From positions 1 through 43,416 of the forward strand of contig CAMCVS010000019.1 in the NCBI GenBank assembly GCA_945881965.1: a stretch of DNA of 43,416 nt, given 5' to 3'. Positions 20,902 through 29,843 of the stretch are shown here, in pieces; the stretch's first letter is position 1; every line of letters starts with the position of its first letter. The notes under the pieces are model-generated. The model saw only the letters and a program-made list of their open reading frames with translations, had not been told where the DNA came from and searched no databases. The position numbers were made by a program, and so were the translations under genes. This DNA comes from Paracoccus haematequi. GTDB taxonomy: Bacteria; Pseudomonadota; Alphaproteobacteria; Rhodobacterales; Rhodobacteraceae.

Positions 20902-22064
20902 CGCGCGCGCCCCCGCAACAGATCGCCAATGCCGCCCTGCGGACGGGTGCGCGTCAAGGCCAGCAGCATCCCGATGGCGATCCCCCCCGCGATCAGCGAG
21001 GATCCGCCATAGCTGACAAACGGCAGCGTCATGCCCTTGGCAGGCAACAGCCGCGCCGCCACGCCCATGTTGATCATCGCCTGCACGCCAAAGATGCAGG
21101 CCATCCCGGTGCCCGCCAGCCGGATGAACGGATCACGTTCCCGCACCAGCCTGAGCAGCGACCGCAGCACGATCACGGCATAAAGCGCGATGATCAGCAG
21201 CACCAGCATCAGGCCGTATTCCTCGGCGGCCACCGCGATGATGAAATCGGTATGGGCATCGGGCAGTGACCATTTCACCCGGCCTTCGCCGACGCCGACA
21301 CCGAAAAAGCCGCCTTCCTGGATGGCATTGGTGGCATAGCCAAGCTGGGTGCGCGGATCGAGATCAGAGGCCAGATAGCCATTGATCCGGTTGGCGACGT
21401 GATCGGAGGTGTTGTAGGCCGCAAGGCCACCGATGGCCACCAGCCCGACAAGCCCGAACAGCCGCAGCAGGGACGCCCCGCTGACAAACCACATCACGCC
21501 CCAGCCAAACAGGATCAGCGCGGCCTGACCGTAATCCGGTTGCATCACCAGGATGCCGACGATGACAGCGCACAGCATGAACGACCACGCCCGCCCCGGC
21601 GGCCCGCCCACCTCTTGTGCCGCCGCCAGCATCCAGGCCGCGACGATGATGAATCCGGGTTTCAGAAACTCGGACGGCTGCACCGAGGCAAAACCCAGCG
21701 AATACCACCGCATCGCGCCCTTGCCGAAATCGGTGCCGAAGAACGGCAGCCCCAGCAGGCCGATGAACGCCACCACAAACCCCACCACCGCCAGCCGCCG
21801 CACCAGTTGCGGGGTCAGCATCGAGGTCAACAGCATCGCCACCAGCGCCAGCGAGCCGAACATCAGCTGTTTCTGCACGTAATGGAACGGCGGCAGGTTG
21901 TTCTTTTCCGCCAGCGGCACCGAAGCGGCAAGGCCCAGAAGGATGCCGATCAGGAACAACAGCGTCACCGCCGACAAGGTCCAGCGATCAATCGTGCGCC
22001 ACCATTTCGGCAGCACCGGCTCGCCACCTGACACAGGGGCTGCCCCATACACCATTTCCGTCAT
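20898..22064 (-). CDS. ftsW: Peptidoglycan polymerase FtsW (SEDS family)
   Basis: A 388-residue polytopic SEDS protein with about ten transmembrane segments. SEDS signatures include the periplasmic loop near [13 protein letters not shown], the region [20 protein letters not shown] and the C-terminal [12 protein letters not shown]. FtsW polymerises septal glycan together with FtsI. The ATG at 22064 has a weak ribosome site. Because a plus-strand gene lies upstream, ftsW cannot be read through directly from murD without opposing transcription; a promoter within 22065-22260 is likely but not identified. Confidence 0.95.
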   Translation of the reverse strand: MTEMVYGAAPVSGGEPVLPKWWRTIDRWTLSAVTLLFLIGILLGLAASVPLAEKNNLPPFHYVQKQLMFGSLALVAMLLTSMLTPQLVRRLAVVGFVVAFIGLLGLPFFGTDFGKGAMRWYSLGFASVQPSEFLKPGFIIVAAWMLAAAQEVGGPPGRAWSFMLCAVIVGILVMQPDYGQAALILFGWGVMWFVSGASLLRLFGLVGLVAIGGLAAYNTSDHVANRINGYLASDLDPRTQLGYATNAIQEGGFFGVGVGEGRVKWSLPDAHTDFIIAVAAEEYGLMLVLLIIALYAVIVLRSLLRLVRERDPFIRLAGTGMACIFGVQAMINMGVAARLLPAKGMTLPFVSYGGSSLIAGGIAIGMLLALTRTRPQGGIGDLLRGRAR

Positions 22065-22163
22065 CGGATCTGCTCACTGCCTCTGAACCGCCCCTTTCCG
22101 GGGTCTGGGGGAAAGAATAGCGGTTTTGTGCCTGCCCCGCCAGTGAAAATCATGGCCGTTGCA

Positions 22164-22224
22164 GGGGGGCTCTGCCCCCCGCTGCGCGCCCCCCGGGATA
22201 TTTTTGAACCAGAGAAGCAGGAGA
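22164..22224 (+). repeat. REP-like palindromic intergenic repeat, copy 2
   Basis: GGGGGGC, TCT and GCCCCCC (22164-22180) form a 7-bp hairpin. It is followed by GCTGCGCGCCCCCCGGGATA and TTTTTGAACCAGAGAAGC, nearly the tail of copy 1 at 2691. It sits between the divergent ftsW and FAD oxidoreductase genes, at the left edge of the island. Confidence 0.7.
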
Positions 22225-22260
22225 CTTGCGCCCGTGCTGGCGTCACGGCAGAGCGGCAGC

Positions 22261-23424
22261 ATGATTTATGACACGATCATCCTTGGGGCGGGCGCGGCGG
22301 GCATGATGTGCGCGGGGCGGCTGCGGGGGCGTGTCCTGGTGGCGGATCATGCGCAGGCACCCGGCGAGAAGATCCGCATTTCGGGCGGCGGGCGGTGCAA
22401 TTTCACCAATCTCGGCACCACGCCCGCGCAATTCCTGTCCGAGAACCGCCATTTCGCCAAATCGGCGCTGGCGCGGTATACCGCCCGCGATTTTCTGGCG
22501 CTGGTGGAACGGCACCGCATCGCATGGCACGAAAAGACGCTGGGGCAGTTGTTCTGCGACGGCAAGGCGACGCAGATCGTGGCCATGCTGCGGGCCGAGA
22601 TGGCGGGGGCAGACCTGTGGCTGAACACGCGGGTGGTCAGCGTCGCGCCGGGGTTCCGGGTGGAGCTGGAGCGCGAAGGGCGGCGCGTCACCGTGCAGGC
22701 GCGCCATCTGGTGGTGGCAACGGGGGGCCTGTCGATCCCGAAGATGGGGGCCACCGGGTTTGCCTATGATCTGGCGCGGCAATTCGGGCATCGGATCGTG
22801 GCGGCGCGCCCCGGTCTAGTGCCGCTGACCTTCCCCGAGGGGCGGTTCGCCGATCTAGCCGGCGTGGCGCTGCCGTCGCGGGTCAGCGTCGGCAAGACGG
22901 GCTTTGACGAGGCGCTGTTGTTCACGCACCGGGGGCTGTCGGGGCCTGCGGTGTTGCAGGCGTCATCCTATTGGGCCGAGGGGGCCGAGATCGCGGTGAA
23001 CCTGCTGCCGGGGCAGGATGCGGCGGCGTGGCTGTTGGCGGAAAAACGCGGCTCCGCGCGCAAGCAACTGGCGACCGTGCTGGCGCAGCGCCTGCCCGCG
23101 CGGCTGGCGGAGCGGTTGGCGGCGGACCTGCCCCCCGCCCCCATGGCCGACCGCAGCGATGCGGTGTTGCGCGATCTGGCCCGGGGGTTAAGCGATTGGC
23201 GGCTGAAACCGGCGGGCACCGAGGGCTGGCGCACCGCCGAAGTCACCTGCGGCGGGGTCGATACGCGGGGCCTCGACAGCCGCACGATGATGTCGGCGCA
23301 CCAGCCGGGGCTGTATTTCATCGGCGAATGTGTCGATGTGACGGGCTGGCTGGGCGGGTATAATTTCCAATGGGCCTGGGCGAGCGCGGTGGCCGCCGCC
23401 GAAGGGATCGCGGCGCGGGTGTGA
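22261..23424 (+). CDS. NAD(P)/FAD-dependent oxidoreductase (HI0933/BaiN family)
   Basis: A 387-residue flavoprotein. The N-terminal dinucleotide fold IILGAGAAGMMCAG, the family hallmark GEKIRISGGGRCNFTN, VVATGGLSIPKMGATG in the middle and the C-terminal FAD motif GLYFIGECVDVTGWLGGYNFQWAWASA identify the HI0933-like family. Substrates are poorly known; some relatives act on aminoacetone or bile acid derivatives. The ATG at 22261 gives the proper fold start; the frame extends upstream through the REP repeat without similarity. It lies on the plus strand, against the dcw genes. Base composition is like the host, so it may be a long-standing resident. Confidence 0.88.
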   Translation: MIYDTIILGAGAAGMMCAGRLRGRVLVADHAQAPGEKIRISGGGRCNFTNLGTTPAQFLSENRHFAKSALARYTARDFLALVERHRIAWHEKTLGQLFCDGKATQIVAMLRAEMAGADLWLNTRVVSVAPGFRVELEREGRRVTVQARHLVVATGGLSIPKMGATGFAYDLARQFGHRIVAARPGLVPLTFPEGRFADLAGVALPSRVSVGKTGFDEALLFTHRGLSGPAVLQASSYWAEGAEIAVNLLPGQDAAAWLLAEKRGSARKQLATVLAQRLPARLAERLAADLPPAPMADRSDAVLRDLARGLSDWRLKPAGTEGWRTAEVTCGGVDTRGLDSRTMMSAHQPGLYFIGECVDVTGWLGGYNFQWAWASAVAAAEGIAARV

Positions 23425-23497
23425 CTTGCCGTGCGGCGCAACCGATGGTTAACCTTGGCGGGCTATGCCGGGGCAACCGGCAGATGGGGGGCGGGCG

Positions 23498-25162
23498 ATG
23501 AACCGGCTGTATTACGGCGACAATCTGGACGTGCTGCGCAAATCCATCGCGGATGACAGCGTTGATCTGATTTACCTCGACCCGCCGTTCAATTCGAACG
23601 CCGATTACAACGCGCTGTTCAAGACGCCCAAAGGCGCGCAGTCGGCCGCGCAGATGGAGGCGTTTACCGACACCTAGCAATGGGACGATGCGACGTCGGG
23701 CCAGGCGGTGACAGAGGTCAAGCGGTCGTCCTATCAGGACGCGGCGAAAATGCTGGACGCGATGGTGGGGTTTCTGGGCAAGAACGCGCTGACGGCTTAC
23801 CTTGCCATGATGGCGGTGCGGCTGGTGGAGTTGCACCGGGTGCTGAAGCCGACGGGGAGCCTGTATCTGCACTGTGACCCGACGGCGAGCCATTATCTGA
23901 AGATCCTGCTGGACGCGGTGTTTGGGGCGCGGAATTTTCGGAATGAGATAGTTTGGAAGAGGACGAGTGCGCACAACAGTGCAAAAAGATGGGGTGATGT
24001 GCACGATACCCTTCTTTTCTATAGTCACTCAGAGAACCACTGTTGGAATGTTGTCCTTCAGGCCCACGATGCCGTTCACGTTCAAAAGAAGTATGGGACT
24101 TCGGATGAGTTTGGAGCTTTCATGCCCGCTGATCTGACTGGGGCAGGTAGGCGTTCAGGTAGTTCGGGTCAGGAATGGCGGACCTTCTCACCAGACGCGA
24201 TGGGAAGGCATTGGGCAATTCCAAAGAAAGTTGCTTTGACCCGTCTTCCAGAGGGCGAAATCTGGGAAACGTTATCGACTCAGGATAAACTTGACGCACT
24301 TGATCGTGCTGGCTTCATCTATTGGCCGAAGAAAGACGGAGGCTTTCCGCGTTTCAAACGGTATCTTTCTGAAGGCACAACAATTCAAAGTGTAATGACC
24401 GACATTTCCCCCTTAAACTCCCAAGCCCAAGAACGCCTCGGCTACCCCACCCAGAAGCCCGTCGCCCTGCTCGAACGCATCATCAATGCCTCGTCCAACC
24501 CCGGCGATGTGGTGCTCGACCCGTTTTGCGGCTGTGGCACCACGGTGCATGCGGCGCAAAAGCTGGGGCGGAACTGGATCGGGATTGACGTCACCCATAT
24601 CGCCATCGGGCTGATCGAGACGCGGTTGCGGTCGGCCTTTCCCGGCATCGACTATCAGGTGATCGGCACGCCGATGGATGCCGACGCCGCGCGGGATTTC
24701 TTTAACCGCAACGACCCCACCAAGAAAGAATTCGAGATCTGGGCGGCGTCCAAGCTGGGATTCATCCCGCAGGCAAAAAAGGGCGCGGATGGCGGCGTGG
24801 ACGGGGTGCGCTGGTTCGGCGTGAACGAGGAGTTTCGCGCCGTCGTGTCGGTCAAGGGCGGGGCCAAGGTCGGGGTCGAGATGGTGCGCTCGCTTGATGC
24901 CGTGGTGACAGCGCAGGGCGCGCAAGTCGGGGTGCTGCTGACGCTAGAGCGGCCCACCAAACCCATGCTGGACTGGGCGGCGCAGGCGGGGATGTGCGAG
25001 GTGCCGGGGTTTGCCCCCGTCAACCGTATCCAGATCGTTACCATCGAACAGGCGCTTTCCTTACGCGAACGCGCGGTCGAAATGCCCGCCCGCCGCGATG
25101 ACACGTTCAAGAAAGCCCCGCGCGAAACGCCGTCGGGTCGGCAGGGCGCGCTGGACCTTTAG
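23498..25162 (+). pseudogene. DNA methyltransferase fused to Mrr-like nuclease domain, interrupted by an amber codon
   Basis: From the ATG at 23498 the frame would encode 554 residues, but codon 60 (23675-23677) is TAG where the family has Trp (FTDT-W-QWD). The first part holds catalytic motif IV LDPPF (28-31). The SAM motif I, VLDPFCGCGTT, is at 341-347, giving the IV-then-I order of beta-class amino-methyltransferases. Residues about 409-500 resemble a Mrr-type restriction fold: GADGGVDG (D431, D435) and VSVKGG (S451, K453). Downstream of the TAG the frame stays open to 25162, with a possible GTG restart at 23708 that would lack DPPF. The central part, about 23940-24420, is AT-rich and likely the target-recognition segment. 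Either a recent pseudogene or a gene read by suppression. Confidence 0.82.
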
Positions 25163-25214
25163 GCGGGCAACCCTGCCCCAACGCAGGCACCCCAAGCAAG
25201 TCTGCCAAAGGGGG

Positions 25215-25871
25215 TCATTTCGACCCGGACTTGACCAGCGGCAGCGGGATGACATTTGCCTGCGAATGGTTGGCGTAGGTATCCCATGTCGGCGTATAAT
25301 CATCCGCCTGATTGCCCCAGACCGTCCAGCCCAGACGCGGACCGCGCGCGAACATTTCCAACCGGGGACCGCTGCTGCATCCTTCGATCAGGGCGTACTG
25401 TTCGTCGGGCTTGCGGCTGTGCTCGCGTTTCTGCGAGGAGATGATGTTTTCTTGCGTCCGACCCTGTTGCAGCGTCCGCGCATTCTTGCCGCGCACCCCG
25501 AACAGCAACACCTCGGTGACATTGCGGAAATAAAACCCGACACCGCGCCGGTCCGGCCCGCCATCCTTGCGGATTTTGTACCAGATGATGTTGCTTTTGT
25601 AACTGAAACCCCAGTTTTCCATCACCTTCAGCCCCTCGGGCAGCAAGGCATTCGGCACCCAGAGATAGAGGTGCGCCGTTTCGGCCACGATGGCCCCGAC
25701 CGGCAGATCGCAGATTTCGCGCAATGTGAGCGTGGGATAGCGTGACAGGCGTTTGTGTTCCGGGGCCATTTTTCCGGTGCGGTTCTGAAACTGCCAGGGC
25801 GGATCGGCAAGCACCGTCTTGAACTTGGTCTTTCCGGCGCGATCCAGAAGATCATCGGCTGCGGACATCAT
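25215..25871 (-). CDS. MT-A70 family DNA adenine methyltransferase
   Basis: A 218-residue protein of the MT-A70/MunI-like family, with the adenine-N6 catalytic motif VLADPPWQF (DPPW at 23-26), LYLWVPNALLPEG and the later GFYFRNVTEVLLFGVRGK segment. It probably methylates adenine in DNA and protects the site cut by the endonuclease encoded just upstream. The ATG at 25871 overlaps the endonuclease stop as ATGA, so the two are one operon; another ATG follows at 25868. The frame is intact, unlike both nuclease-containing genes beside it. It converges with the fused methyltransferase gene, 52 bases away. The recognition sequence cannot be read from the gene. Confidence 0.87.
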   Translation of the reverse strand: MMSAADDLLDRAGKTKFKTVLADPPWQFQNRTGKMAPEHKRLSRYPTLTLREICDLPVGAIVAETAHLYLWVPNALLPEGLKVMENWGFSYKSNIIWYKIRKDGGPDRRGVGFYFRNVTEVLLFGVRGKNARTLQQGRTQENIISSQKREHSRKPDEQYALIEGCSSGPRLEMFARGPRLGWTVWGNQADDYTPTWDTYANHSQANVIPLPLVKSGSK

Positions 25872-26461
25872 GCGTCGTCCTCCACATACAGGGATTTGGT
25901 GATCCCGAACACCAAAAGCGGGCACCCGGCCCCACCCCCGCCTTGGATCCGGGGCAGCAGCTTTGACATATGCGTGGTCGAATTGCCATAGGATGATCCT
26001 CGGCCAAGACTGTTAAAAATCTGCTGCAATTCATCGGCGCGCGTGATGATGATGCCGACGCTGACCGCGCGCAGATCGAACAACAGGCGAAAGTTGTTCA
26101 GGTCGCTGTCAAAGAACGGATCCTTGTTGTTCCATTCGATTTCCAGTGCGATGCCGTTGTTGAAACAGTCAACCTTGTGCGTCGGCGTGTCGACGCGGGC
26201 CCCGTCCACTTCGATGGCGGTCTGAAACTGTGTCTCGGCCCAGCCGCGTTGCGCCACAAACCCGTCGATAAAGCTGGACAGGTCCGATTTGTTGCCGCCG
26301 CCCTTGGCGATCCAGCTTTTGCGCAGCCGGAACGCGGTCAGCAGATCCATCAGATCCTACCACTCGTTCGGGAAATCAAGGCTGAGGATCGCGCTGGCAT
26401 GCTTCCACTCGTGGCATTCATAGTTCTGAGCGACGAAGGACGGCAGGCGCGACTGTAGCAT
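25868..26461 (-). pseudogene. BglII/BstYI-family type II restriction endonuclease, interrupted by an amber codon
   Basis: The frame from the ATG at 26461, which has a strong AAGGGA ribosome site, would give 197 residues, close to the size of this family. Codon 35 is TAG (26357-26359, after FPNEW). An ATG three codons later (26350) could restart translation and yield a 160-residue form lacking the N-terminal part. The catalytic core is intact: D98 (HKVDC), E107 and E109 (ALEIEW), followed by NNKDPFFDSDLNNFR, as in BglII-like enzymes. It follows murD by about 70 bases on the same strand, so dcw transcripts may read into it, and it overlaps the MT-A70 gene. Family assignment is from motif recognition; specificity such as RGATCY is only a guess. 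Confidence 0.8.
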
Positions 26462-26530
26462 GTGTTGTCCCTTATCCACCCCCACAGCATATGGTGGAGG
26501 TCCGTATCCCGCAAGACGATACGCGTCAGG

Positions 26531-27946
26531 TTAAGCCCCCAAACCCGCCCGCACCCTTGCCGCGAAATCGTCGCCGCGTTGTTCGAAGTTGTCGTATTGG
26601 TCGAAACTTGCCGCCGCCGGGGCCAGCAGCACCACATCACCGGGGCTGGCGTCCGCCATCGCGCGGGTGACGGCGGCGGCCATGGTGGTGCAGACCTCGG
26701 CATCCACCCGCAACCCCGCATCGCGCAGACCCATGGCAAAGCGCGTGGCCTCGCGGCCGATCACATAGGCCTTGGTCACGTTGGGCAGGCCGGGGGCGAG
26801 GCCCGCCAGACCGCCGTCCTTTTCCAGCCCGCCGCAGATCCAGCGAATGTTGGTGAACGCTTCCAGCGCCTTCAGCGCGCTATCCACATTGGTCGCTTTC
26901 GAGTCGTTCACATATCGCACCCCGCCCGCCACGGCGATGGTCTGGCTGCGGTGCGGCAGGCCGGGATAGGTGGCCAGCGCCGCCTCGATCTGGCGCGGGG
27001 CAAGGCCAAGCGCGCGGGCCACGGCGTAAGCCGCGCAGGCGTTCTGGTGGTTATGCGCGCCGGGCAGGCCCTGCATCGCGCGCAGGTCGATACTGGCGAC
27101 TTGCCGCCCTTTGCGCCATTCCGCCAGAAACCCCTTGCGCGCAAAGACGTCCCATCCCGGTCCCGTCAATTTCTGCACCGCCGACACCCGGATCACCCGG
27201 TCATCCGCCGCGCCTTCGGCGAGTTGGTTGGCCAGATACTGGCCCTCGGGTTCATCGACGCCGATGATGGCGCGGTCGGGGCCGCCTTCGGCGAACAGCC
27301 GCCGCTTGGCCGCGAAATAGCCGCCCATGCCGGCGTGGCGGTCCAGATGGTCGGGCGACAGGTTGGTGAACACGGCGATATCCGGGGTCAGCGCGCGCGC
27401 CAGATCGGTCTGATAGCTGGACAGTTCCAGCACCACCACGCCCGCGTCCCCCGGCGGGTCGATGTCCAGCACCCCGCGCCCGATATTGCCCGCCAACTGG
27501 CTTTCGCGGTCGGACGCCGTCAGGATATGGTGAATCAGCGCCGATGTGGTGGATTTGCCGTTCGATCCGGTGACGGCGACGACCTTGGGGGGCGTGTCGA
27601 AATCCTGCCAGTCCGATTGGCCCAAAGACCGGAAGAACAGCCCGATGTCATTGTCCACCGGCACGCCTGTGGCCCAGGCGGCGGCGATGACACGGTGCGG
27701 CGCGGGATAGAGATGCGGGATGCCGGGCGAGGTGACCACACAGGCGATATCGGCGAAGGCGTCGGCGCGGGTCAGGTCGCGGATGGTGAACCCCTCGGCT
27801 TCGGCGCGGTCGCGCGCGGTCGGCGTGTCGTCCCACAGGATCGGCACCGCGCCGCCCGCGCGCAGCGCCCGCGCGGTGGCCAGCCCCGACCGCCCCAGCC
27901 CCAGAACCGCCACCTGTTGTCCGTCAAACCCAAGCACCGGGATCAT
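26531..27946 (-). CDS. murD: UDP-N-acetylmuramoyl-L-alanine--D-glutamate ligase MurD
   Basis: A 471-residue Mur ligase adding D-Glu to UDP-MurNAc-L-Ala. The N-terminal [10 protein letters not shown] fold, ATP loop GSNGKSTT (127-134), [19 protein letters not shown] and C-terminal NDSKATN and [19 protein letters not shown] are all present. The ATG at 27946 follows AGGAGAGC. The gene is flanked by an opposite-strand phosphatase-like gene upstream and the restriction-modification genes downstream. It is therefore detached from both mraY and ftsW, its normal operon neighbours. Confidence 0.97.
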   Translation of the reverse strand: MIPVLGFDGQQVAVLGLGRSGLATARALRAGGAVPILWDDTPTARDRAEAEGFTIRDLTRADAFADIACVVTSPGIPHLYPAPHRVIAAAWATGVPVDNDIGLFFRSLGQSDWQDFDTPPKVVAVTGSNGKSTTSALIHHILTASDRESQLAGNIGRGVLDIDPPGDAGVVVLELSSYQTDLARALTPDIAVFTNLSPDHLDRHAGMGGYFAAKRRLFAEGGPDRAIIGVDEPEGQYLANQLAEGAADDRVIRVSAVQKLTGPGWDVFARKGFLAEWRKGRQVASIDLRAMQGLPGAHNHQNACAAYAVARALGLAPRQIEAALATYPGLPHRSQTIAVAGGVRYVNDSKATNVDSALKALEAFTNIRWICGGLEKDGGLAGLAPGLPNVTKAYVIGREATRFAMGLRDAGLRVDAEVCTTMAAAVTRAMADASPGDVVLLAPAAASFDQYDNFEQRGDDFAARVRAGLGA

Positions 27947-28092
27947 GCGCGCTCTCCTGTTGTTGGGTCAGGGATAGCGGCGGGCGGGGCGCAGGGGAAG
28001 GGGTCAGGCGGTGCGGCGCAACAGGCCCCTTTGCTTGGGCAGGTCGGTGCGGGATACTGCGTTTGATCTCCCTGCCCAAAGGCCACCCCGCC

Positions 28093-28701
28093 ATGTCATA
28101 TCCGCAACCCTGCACCATCCGCTACCTGACCCATCCGCAGGTCCGGATCGACCCCGGAACCGATGTGCGCCGCTGGTCGCTGAACGCGCAGGGCCACGCG
28201 CGGGTGGCGGCACTGGTGGCGGAACCGGGCGCATTGCGCGCGACGCGCCGCGTCATCAGCAGTGACGAGACGAAGGCCGTGGAAACGGCGGCCCCGCTCG
28301 CCCGCGCCTTGGGCGTCGATCTGGAAATCCGGCCCCTGATGCACGAAAACGACCGCAGCGCGACCGGCTTTCTGCCGCCGGACGAATTCGAACGCGTGGC
28401 GGACGCGTTTTTCGCCAACCCGCATATCAGCATCCGGGGCTGGGAACGCGCCATCGACGCGCAGGCCCGGATCGTGGCCGAAGTGAACGCCTGTCTGGCC
28501 GCGCCATGCAACGGTGATCTGCTGATCGTCGGGCATGGCGCGGTCGGCACATTGCTGTTCTGCGCGCTGACGGGCATACCCATTGACCGCCGTCACGATC
28601 AGGGGCCGGGGGGCGGCGGATGCTGGTATGCGTTCGACGCCACCGACCGCAACCCCTTGCACGGGTGGCAGCCGCTCGAGGCGCTGCACGCCCGCGCGTA
28701 G
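28093..28701 (+). CDS. Histidine phosphatase superfamily protein with atypical active site
   Basis: A 202-residue protein of the phosphoglycerate-mutase-like fold. The usual N-terminal RHG is replaced by THP (H14, in YLTHPQV), so the nucleophilic His remains but the preceding Arg and following Gly do not. The second conserved region reads SSDETKAVETA, with Lys where Arg is common. The third is LIVGHGAVGTLL with its His. It belongs to a divergent branch and may have altered activity. The ATG at 28093 lies about ten bases after AAAGG. It is on the plus strand between mraY and murD, against the operon, and its composition is host-like. Confidence 0.78.
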   Translation: MSYPQPCTIRYLTHPQVRIDPGTDVRRWSLNAQGHARVAALVAEPGALRATRRVISSDETKAVETAAPLARALGVDLEIRPLMHENDRSATGFLPPDEFERVADAFFANPHISIRGWERAIDAQARIVAEVNACLAAPCNGDLLIVGHGAVGTLLFCALTGIPIDRRHDQGPGGGGCWYAFDATDRNPLHGWQPLEALHARA

Positions 28702-28702
28702 G

Positions 28703-28720
28703 GCGGCTGCTTGCAGCCGC
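28703..28720. terminator. Palindrome between convergent phosphatase and mraY genes
   Basis: GCGGCTGC and GCAGCCGC form an 8-bp perfect stem around TT, just after the phosphatase stop and before the mraY stop. There is no T-run on either side, so an intrinsic terminator role is uncertain, but the place suits a bidirectional 3' end. Confidence 0.4.
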
Positions 28721-28726
28721 GCCCCC

Positions 28727-29809
28727 TCAGCGCACCTTCAGCGTCGCCAAGCCCACCATCGCCAGGATCAGCGAGATGATCCAGAACCGGATCACGATCT
28801 GCGGTTCCTTCCAGCCCTTTTTCTCATAGTGGTGGTGGATCGGGGCCATCAGGAACACCCGCTTGCCGGTGCGCTTGAAATAGGCGACCTGAATGATCAC
28901 CGACAGCGCCTCGACCACGAACAACCCGCCGACAATGGCCAGCACGATCTCGTGCTTGGTGCTGACCGCAATCGCGCCCAAGGCACCGCCAAGGGCCAGC
29001 GACCCGGTGTCGCCCATGAACACAGCCGCTGGCGGTGCGTTATACCACAGGAACCCAAGTCCCCCGCCGATCAGCGCCATCACGAAGATCAGGATTTCCC
29101 CGGTGCCGGGCACATAGTGCACGTCCAGATATTGCGTGAAATCGACCCGGCCCACGGCATAGGCGATGATGCCCAGCGTGCCGGCGGCGATCATCACCGG
29201 CATCACCGCCAGCCCATCCAGCCCGTCAGTGAGGTTGACCGCATTGGCCGAGCCCACGATCACGAACATCGCAAACGGCACAAACAATACGCCAAGGTTC
29301 AGCAGCACATCCTTGAACACCGGCAGCGCCAGCTGGTTGGTCAGCTCTGCGGGGTGCAGATAGGCGGCCCAGAAACCCGCGATCCCCGCGATCAGCAGGC
29401 CGAGGGCGAACCGCACCCGCCCCGGCGCGCCTTTTGTGTTCTGTTTCGACACCTTGGCGTAATCGTCCCAGAACCCGATGGCGCCAAAGGCCAGCGTCAC
29501 GAACAGCACCAGCCAGATGAACCCGTTATCCAGCCGCGCCCAGAGCAGCGTTGAAAACACCAGCGCCGACAGGATCAAAAGCCCCCCCATCGTCGGCGTT
29601 CCCGCCTTGACGAAATGGCTTTCGGGGCCGTCGCTGCGGATCGGTTGGCCCTTGCCCTGACGGCGGCGCAGCACGTTGATCAGCGGTTGTCCGAACACGA
29701 ACCCGAACACCAGCGCCGTCATGAACGCACAGCCCGCGCGGAACGTGATATAGCGGAACAGGTTGAACAGGTCGCCGCCATCCGACAGTGCGGTGAGCCA
29801 ATAGAGCAT
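28727..29809 (-). CDS. mraY: Phospho-N-acetylmuramoyl-pentapeptide transferase MraY
   Basis: A 360-residue integral membrane enzyme with about ten transmembrane segments that makes lipid I from UDP-MurNAc-pentapeptide and undecaprenyl phosphate. Family motifs include [11 protein letters not shown], the Asp pair in [21 protein letters not shown] and [11 protein letters not shown], and the histidine cluster in [12 protein letters not shown]. Length equals the E. coli enzyme. The ATG at 29809 lies 34 bases after murF. Confidence 0.97.
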   Translation of the reverse strand: MLYWLTALSDGGDLFNLFRYITFRAGCAFMTALVFGFVFGQPLINVLRRRQGKGQPIRSDGPESHFVKAGTPTMGGLLILSALVFSTLLWARLDNGFIWLVLFVTLAFGAIGFWDDYAKVSKQNTKGAPGRVRFALGLLIAGIAGFWAAYLHPAELTNQLALPVFKDVLLNLGVLFVPFAMFVIVGSANAVNLTDGLDGLAVMPVMIAAGTLGIIAYAVGRVDFTQYLDVHYVPGTGEILIFVMALIGGGLGFLWYNAPPAAVFMGDTGSLALGGALGAIAVSTKHEIVLAIVGGLFVVEALSVIIQVAYFKRTGKRVFLMAPIHHHYEKKGWKEPQIVIRFWIISLILAMVGLATLKVR

Positions 29810-29843
29810 TCGTTAACATCCTTTTTGCGTGGAGGTGCGGCGT

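Noticed and set aside
23675-26359. In-frame TAG codons as sites for pyrrolysine or a changed genetic code
   Set aside because: TAG ends mraZ and uvrD normally in the same window and no special tRNA or synthetase gene is visible; mutation is simpler.
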